DNA from: Sphingopyxis sp. H053
GTDB lineage: Bacteria > Pseudomonadota > Alphaproteobacteria > Sphingomonadales > Sphingomonadaceae
DNA: 64,000 nucleotides
Direction of reading: 5' to 3'
Assembly: GCF_001468225.1 (NCBI RefSeq)
Contig: NZ_LNRU01000017.1
Location: 1-64,000 of the forward strand
The notes under the pieces are model-generated. The model made no database searches. It saw only the letters and a program-made list of their open reading frames with translations, and had not been told where the DNA came from. The stretch's first letter is position 1. Every line of letters starts with the position of its first letter. A program made the translations under genes and the position numbers. Of the stretch, positions 59,249 through 64,000 are shown in pieces.

Positions 59249-61687
59249 ATGATGAACCTCGCCGAATATCGCCGCACCTCGACCCGCCTTGCGGATTTCC
59301 TGCCCTGGGCGGCGCTTGTCGCCCCCGGCGTCGTCCTCAACAAGGACGGTTCGTTCCAGCGCTCGGCGCGCTTCCGTGGTCCCGACCTCGATTCCGCCGT
59401 GCAGGCCGAGCTGGTCGCCGTCGCCGGCCGCCTCAACAGCGCCTTCCGCCGCCTCGGCAGCGGATGGGCAATCTTCGTCGAGGCACAGCGCCATGCCGTC
59501 GGCGCCTATCCCGCGAGCCGGTTTCCGGATGCCGCATCCGCTCTGGTCGATGCCGAGCGCAAGGCGGATTTCGAGGAGGACGCGGCCCACTACGAGTCCA
59601 GCTATTTCATCACCTTCGCCTACCTGCCGCCGGCCGAGGACGCCGCGCGCGCCGAAAGCTGGCTCTACGAGGGCAAGGCCGATCGCGGCGTCGACCCGTG
59701 GGAGGCGCTGCGCGGCTTCGTCGACCGCACCGACCGCATCCTGCAGCTCGTCGAAGCCTTCATGCCGGAATGCGCCTGGCTCGATGACGTCGAGACGCTG
59801 ACCTACCTGCACTCGACCGTATCGACCAAGCGCCACCGCGTTCGCGTGCCCGAGACGCCGATGTATCTCGATGCCCTGGTCGCCGATCAGCCGCTGACCG
59901 GCGGGCTCGAACCGCGGCTCGGCGAAGCGCATCTGCGTATCCTGACCATCGTCGGGTTCCCGACCGTCACGACGCCAGGGCTCCTGGACGAGTTGAACCG
60001 CCTCGCATTCCCATACCGTTGGTCGACCCGGGCGATCCTGCTCGACAAGACCGACGCCACCAGGCTCGTCACGAAAATCCGACGGCAGTGGTTCTCGAAG
60101 CGCAAGTCGATCGCCGCGATCCTCAAGGAGGTGATGACCAACGAGGCCTCGACGCTCGTCGACACCGACGCCGCCAACAAGGCCGCCGACGCCGACCTGG
60201 CGCTGCAAGAGCTGGGCGCGGATTTCGCAGGCCAGGCCCATGTCACCGCCACGATCGCCGTCTGGGACAACGATCCCCGCATCGCGGCGGAAAAACTCAG
60301 GCTCGTCGAGAAGGTCATCCAAGGCCGCGACTTCACCGCGATGCCCGAAGGCATCAACGCCGCCGACGCCTGGCTCGGCTCGCTGCCCGGCCACGTCTAC
60401 GCCAACGTCCGCCAACCTCCCATCAGCACATTGAACCTTGCCCACATGATCCCGCTATCAGCGGTGTGGGCGGGTCCGGAACGGGATGACCATCTCGGTG
60501 CGCCCCCCTTGCTGTTTGGCAAGACCGAGGGAAGCACCCCGTTCCGGTTTTCCATCCATGTCGGCGACGTCGGCCACACGCTGGTCGTCGGCCCGACCGG
60601 CGCCGGCAAGTCGGTGCTGCTCGCGCTCATGGCGCTGCAGTTCCGCCGCTACCGCCAAGCACAGGTCTTTGCCTTCGACTTCGGCGGTTCGATCCGCGCC
60701 GCCGCCATCGCTATGGGCGGCGACTGGCACGATCTTGGCGGCGGGCTTACCGAAGGCTCGGCCGACAGCGTCTCGCTCCAGCCGCTCGCCCGCATCGACG
60801 AGACCCCGGAACGGGCATGGGCTGCCGATTGGATCATCGCAATCCTAGCACGAGAAAGCGTCGCGATCACACCGGACGTCAAGGAGCTGATCTGGACGGC
60901 GCTCACGTCGCTCGCCTCGGCGCCGGTCGCCGAGCGCACGATCACCGGGCTGGCGGTGCTGCTCCAGTCGAACGACCTGAAGCAGGCGCTCAGACCCTAT
61001 TGCGTCGGCGGGCCTTATGGCCGGTTGCTCGACGCCGAGAGCGAACATCTCGGCAGCGCCACGGTGCAAGCGTTCGAGACCGAAGGCCTCATCGGGACCG
61101 ATGCGGCCCCGGCGGTCCTCGCTTATCTCTTCCATCGCATCGAGGACCGGCTGAACGGCGAGCCGACGCTCATCATCGTCGACGAAGGCTGGCTCGCGCT
61201 CGACGATGAGGGCTTCGCCGGCCAGCTCCGCGAGTGGCTGAAAACGCTCAGAAAGAAGAACGCCAGCGTCGTTTTCGCCACGCAGTCGCTTTCCGACATC
61301 GACGGCTCGGCGATCGCGCCAGCCATCATCGAAAGCTGCCAGACCCGGCTGCTACTGCCGAACGAGCGCGCGATCGAACCGCAGATCACGGCGATATATC
61401 AGCGCTTCGGGCTCAATTCGCGCCAGATCGAGATCCTCGCGCGGGCGATGCCCAAGCGCGACTACTACTGCCAGTCCCGCCGAGGCAATCGCCTGTTCGA
61501 GCTGGGCCTGTCCGACGTCGCGCTGGCGCTCTGCGCCGCCTCGTCGAAGACCGACCAGGCCGCCATAGACCGCATCGTCACCGAGCATGGCCGCAAGGGA
61601 TTCCTCGCCGCCTGGCTGCGGCTGCGCGGCGCGACATGGGCGGTCGACCTCATTCCCGACCTCACCAACCTGGAGAGCCTGCCATGA
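59249..61687 (+). CDS. trbE: TrbE, conjugal transfer ATPase (VirB4-like)
   Basis: An 812-residue ATPase starting MMNLAEYRRTSTRLADFLPWAAL. The N-terminal half is the CagE/TrbE/VirB domain (GSGWAIFVEAQRHAVGAYPASRFPD). Walker A is VVGPTGAGKSVLLAL near residue 447 and Walker B LIIVDEGWLALDDEGF near 640, with SVVFATQSLSDIDGS as the following conserved strand. Complete in length. It would energise pilus assembly and DNA transfer. An in-frame extension upstream overlaps trbD and is rejected. Confidence 0.95.
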   Translation: MMNLAEYRRTSTRLADFLPWAALVAPGVVLNKDGSFQRSARFRGPDLDSAVQAELVAVAGRLNSAFRRLGSGWAIFVEAQRHAVGAYPASRFPDAASALVDAERKADFEEDAAHYESSYFITFAYLPPAEDAARAESWLYEGKADRGVDPWEALRGFVDRTDRILQLVEAFMPECAWLDDVETLTYLHSTVSTKRHRVRVPETPMYLDALVADQPLTGGLEPRLGEAHLRILTIVGFPTVTTPGLLDELNRLAFPYRWSTRAILLDKTDATRLVTKIRRQWFSKRKSIAAILKEVMTNEASTLVDTDAANKAADADLALQELGADFAGQAHVTATIAVWDNDPRIAAEKLRLVEKVIQGRDFTAMPEGINAADAWLGSLPGHVYANVRQPPISTLNLAHMIPLSAVWAGPERDDHLGAPPLLFGKTEGSTPFRFSIHVGDVGHTLVVGPTGAGKSVLLALMALQFRRYRQAQVFAFDFGGSIRAAAIAMGGDWHDLGGGLTEGSADSVSLQPLARIDETPERAWAADWIIAILARESVAITPDVKELIWTALTSLASAPVAERTITGLAVLLQSNDLKQALRPYCVGGPYGRLLDAESEHLGSATVQAFETEGLIGTDAAPAVLAYLFHRIEDRLNGEPTLIIVDEGWLALDDEGFAGQLREWLKTLRKKNASVVFATQSLSDIDGSAIAPAIIESCQTRLLLPNERAIEPQITAIYQRFGLNSRQIEILARAMPKRDYYCQSRRGNRLFELGLSDVALALCAASSKTDQAAIDRIVTEHGRKGFLAAWLRLRGATWAVDLIPDLTNLESLP

Positions 61688-62448
61688 AACTGCGCATTCC
61701 CCGCGCGGCGATCACCGCCGCCGTCCTCGCCATCCCTTTGTCTGCGTCGCCGGTGCTAGTCGCGCCGGCCTCGGCGCAATGGATCGTCTACGACCCGACG
61801 AACTACGTTCAAAACGTCCTGACGGCGGCGCGTTCGCTGGAGCAGATCAACAACCAGATCACCTCGCTCCAGAACCAGGCCACCTCGCTGATCAACCAGG
61901 CCCGCAACCTCGCGAGCCTGCCGTTCTCCTCGCTGCAACAGCTCCAGCAATCGGTCCAGCGCACCCAACAGCTTCTGCAGCAGGCGCAGCGCATCGCCTA
62001 CGATGTCCAGAACATCGATCAGGCGTTCCGCACCAATTACGGGGCCGGAAGCGCCTCGATGAGCGCGTCCAATCAGCAGCTCATCGCCCAGGCGAAAGAG
62101 CGCTGGAACAACACCGTTTCCGGCCTTCAGGACGCCATGCGCGTCCAGGCCGGCGTGGTCGGCAACATCGACACCAACCGCACCCAGATGTCGGCGCTGG
62201 TCGGCCAGAGCCAGGGCGCCACCGGCGCGCTGCAGGCCACCCAGGCGGGCAACCAGCTTCTCGCACTCCAGGCCCAGCAGCTCGCGGACCTGACCGCCGT
62301 CGTCTCGGCGAACGGCCGTTCCCAGGCGCTCGCCGAAGCCGAGCGGTCGGCGGCCGCCGAACAGGGCCGCGAGCAGCGCCGCCGTTTCCTGACGCCGGGC
62401 TCGGGCTACCAGCCCGGCAACGCGCAGATGTTCCAGAACGGCAACTGA
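61684..62448 (+). CDS. trbJ: TrbJ, periplasmic mating-channel protein (VirB5-like)
   Basis: A 254-residue protein with a signal peptide (AAITAAVLAIPLSASPVLVAPASA, cleavage after ASA). The mature part begins QWIVYDPTNYVQNVLTAARSLEQINNQI, the usual TrbJ motif, and is a long glutamine-rich coiled coil (SLQQLQQSVQRTQQLLQQAQRI). It overlaps trbE by four bases. Confidence 0.93.
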   Translation: MKLRIPRAAITAAVLAIPLSASPVLVAPASAQWIVYDPTNYVQNVLTAARSLEQINNQITSLQNQATSLINQARNLASLPFSSLQQLQQSVQRTQQLLQQAQRIAYDVQNIDQAFRTNYGAGSASMSASNQQLIAQAKERWNNTVSGLQDAMRVQAGVVGNIDTNRTQMSALVGQSQGATGALQATQAGNQLLALQAQQLADLTAVVSANGRSQALAEAERSAAAEQGREQRRRFLTPGSGYQPGNAQMFQNGN

Positions 62449-62458
62449 GGGCGCGACG

Positions 62459-62830
62459 ATGGACGGAAAGATCCTCGCGCGCATCGGCGCCATCTTCTTC
62501 GTGACCTTCGCCGTCACCGCCACCGCCATCGAACTCGCCCGCAAGGACGAGCCGCCGATCTACCGCAGCATCGCGGTGCCCGCGGAAGCGGCGGCCGATC
62601 CGCTGAAGGCAAAGCTGCGCCGCTGCCAGCGGCTCGGCGAGGCCGGCACCAGCGACAGCGAGTGCCTGCAGACCTGGGCGGAGAACCGCGACCGCTTCCT
62701 CACGCCGTCGCAGCCGGCGCCGCAGGCGCCCGGTCCGCAGGACATCCCGCAGAATCCGCCGGTCACGCGCGAGCCCATCGTCAAGGAGCCCGTGCCGGCC
62801 GTCGACTCCCACACGAACGAGGCGCGCTGA
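62459..62830 (+). CDS. trbK: TrbK-type entry exclusion protein
   Basis: A 123-residue protein with an N-terminal membrane segment (IGAIFFVTFAVTATAIELA). The conserved part is KAKLRRCQRLGEAGTSDSECLQTWAENRDRFL with two cysteines, matching the TrbK-alt family; a proline-rich tail follows. It sits between trbJ and trbL as usual and would reduce mating between cells carrying the same plasmid. Confidence 0.88.
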   Translation: MDGKILARIGAIFFVTFAVTATAIELARKDEPPIYRSIAVPAEAAADPLKAKLRRCQRLGEAGTSDSECLQTWAENRDRFLTPSQPAPQAPGPQDIPQNPPVTREPIVKEPVPAVDSHTNEAR

Positions 62831-62834
62831 GATC

Positions 62835-64000
62835 ATGGGCGGCACCGGCGTCATCGACCACTTCCTGGAAGTTTTCACCCGCTACATCGACGGCGGCTTC
62901 GGGCTTCTCTCCGGCGAAGTTGCGTTCATCGCCACGACGTTGATCGTGATCGACGTCACGCTCGCCGCGCTGTTCTGGAGCTGGGGCGCCGACGAAGACA
63001 TCATGGCGCGCCTGGTGAAGAAGACGCTGTTCGTCGGCGTCTTTGCCTACCTCATCGGCAATTGGAACAACCTGGCCCGCATCATCTTCGAGAGCTTTGC
63101 TGGCCTCGGCCTGAAAGCCTCCGGCACCGGTTTCACCGTCGCCGACATGATGCGGCCCGGCCGCGTCGCCCAGACCGGCCTCGATGCCGGCCGGCCACTG
63201 CTCGATTCCATATCCGATCTCATGGGTTACTGGAGTTTCTTCGAGAACTTCATCCAGATCGCGGTGATGCTGCTCGCCTGGGCGCTGGTGCTGTTGGCCT
63301 TCTTCATTTTGGCCATCCAGCTCTTCGTGACGTTGATCGAATTCAAGCTCACCACGCTGGCGGGCTTCGTGCTCATCCCGTTCGGGCTGTTCGGCAAGAG
63401 CGCCTTCATGGCCGAGCGTGTGCTTGGCAACGTCATCTCCTCAGGTATCAAGGTGCTCGTCCTCGGCGTCATCATCGGCATCGGGTCGAGCCTGTTTTCC
63501 GAATTCACCGCCGGCTTCGGCGGGGCAACACCCACCATCGATCAGGCCATGGCCATCGTGCTCGCGGCGCTGACGCTGCTCGGTCTTGGCATCTTCGGTC
63601 CGGGCATCGCCAACGGTCTCGTCTCTGGCGGACCCCAGCTCGGCGCGGGCGCCGCCATCGGAACCGGCCTAGCCGCGGGCGGCATGGTCGCCGCAGGCGC
63701 CGCCACGGTTGGAGCGGTGGCGTCCGGAGGAGCCGCGCTGGCAGGAGGCGCGGCCGCCGCCGCTCGCGGGGGCGCCGCCCTCGCGGGCGGCGCTTCCACC
63801 GCCTACAGCCTGGGCGCCGCAGGGCAGTCGGGCGCCTCAGGTGTGGCCAGTGGCCTGGGCGGCGTCGCCCGGGCCGCCGGTTCCGCTGCAACATCGCCGC
63901 TCCGCCGCGCCGCTGAACGCTCGACCGAAAGCATGCGCTCCAGTTTCTCGGAGGGCGCCAAGTCCGCCTTCGAGGCGACCGGCGGCTCCTCGACCATGGG
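62835..64000 (+). CDS. trbL: TrbL, mating-channel membrane protein (incomplete, runs off the window)
   Basis: The first 388 codons of a VirB6-like polytopic protein starting MGGTGVIDHFLEVFTRYIDGGFGLL. At least five hydrophobic segments are visible (VAFIATTLIVIDVTLAALFW, KTLFVGVFAYLIGNW, IQIAVMLLAWALVLLAFFIL, LTTLAGFVLIPFGLFG, IKVLVLGVIIGIGSSLF). After residue 260 it becomes glycine/alanine-rich (GGAALAGGAAAAARGGAAL), as is typical. The ATG is four bases after the trbK stop. The C-terminus lies beyond 64000. Confidence 0.93.
   Translation, partial: MGGTGVIDHFLEVFTRYIDGGFGLLSGEVAFIATTLIVIDVTLAALFWSWGADEDIMARLVKKTLFVGVFAYLIGNWNNLARIIFESFAGLGLKASGTGFTVADMMRPGRVAQTGLDAGRPLLDSISDLMGYWSFFENFIQIAVMLLAWALVLLAFFILAIQLFVTLIEFKLTTLAGFVLIPFGLFGKSAFMAERVLGNVISSGIKVLVLGVIIGIGSSLFSEFTAGFGGATPTIDQAMAIVLAALTLLGLGIFGPGIANGLVSGGPQLGAGAAIGTGLAAGGMVAAGAATVGAVASGGAALAGGAAAAARGGAALAGGASTAYSLGAAGQSGASGVASGLGGVARAAGSAATSPLRRAAERSTESMRSSFSEGAKSAFEATGGSSTM

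Noticed and set aside
59012..60445. 477-codon minus-strand frame opposite trbD/trbE
   Set aside because: Overlaps two well-supported trb genes in full; no ribosome binding site or recognisable domain.

Overview
The window reads as part of a large mosaic plasmid (or plasmid-derived island) from an alphaproteobacterium, most likely a sphingomonad. The evidence is a ParA-ParB-RepA(RPA-type) replicon beside an iteron origin, RP4/Ti-type trb genes, high GC, and a block of small plasmid genes (DUF736, DUF3768, DUF7007-like, DUF6927-like) that I associate with sphingomonad plasmids. No rRNA, tRNA or CRISPR array was seen. Family names come from reading protein sequence only.

Layout. 1-2.8 kb: tyrosine recombinase module 1, whose divergent partner gene is cut by a transposon end. 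2.8-7.9 kb: a Tn3-family transposon that truncates both neighbours. 7.9-11.3 kb: remains of a second partition locus (parA 3' end, parB-like gene) and small plasmid genes. 11.3-16.2 kb: a second Tn3-family transposon carrying a YkgB/RclC-like membrane protein and a MarR regulator, with truncated genes on both sides. 16.2-29.3 kb: plasmid accessory block with ssb, a PemK-like/Phd-type and a YoeB/YefM toxin-antitoxin pair, a GHKL ATPase, a DNA methyltransferase and several uncharacterised genes. 29.4-34.1 kb: parA, parB, repA and an origin with four iterons spaced exactly 22 bp. 35.0-41.9 kb: an intact TniA-TniB-TniQ transposon. 42.4-43.4 kb: a third tyrosine recombinase. 43.6-47.7 kb: an IetA/IetS-type AAA+ ATPase plus subtilisin-like protease pair (plasmid interference/anti-phage type). 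47.8-51.0 kb: a chimeric gene ending in an F-type TraG tail, and regulators. 51.0-52.3 kb: an IS3-family element that cuts off the front of a relaxase gene. 52.3-64 kb: relaxase 3' part, a TetR-SDR cargo, a VirD4/TraG coupling protein and trbB-C-D-E-J-K-L (trbL runs off the end).

The most interesting system is the TniABQ transposon at 35021-41899. It has TGT-starting ends, internal repeated end motifs and a perfect 5-bp target duplication (AGTGA). Where Tn5053/Tn402 relatives carry a serine resolvase, it carries a tyrosine recombinase and a divergent HTH-type partner gene, with a 12-7-12 bp dyad between them that looks like a recombination core site. Removing the element plus one AGTGA restores an uninterrupted 308-codon gene of the same partner family, divergent from recombinase 3. 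A 336-bp right-end remnant of the same element at 2469-2804 sits in another member of that family, in the same orientation and codon phase and only two codons away in gene position, next to recombinase 1. This suggests a transposon that targets the partner genes of tyrosine-recombinase modules, comparable to the res-site hunting of Tn5053 but at a different kind of site.

The plasmid looks like a fusion of several replicons, with mobile-element junctions lacking target duplications marking deletions or rearrangements. Transfer as it stands is doubtful because the relaxase has lost its N-terminal nuclease part.
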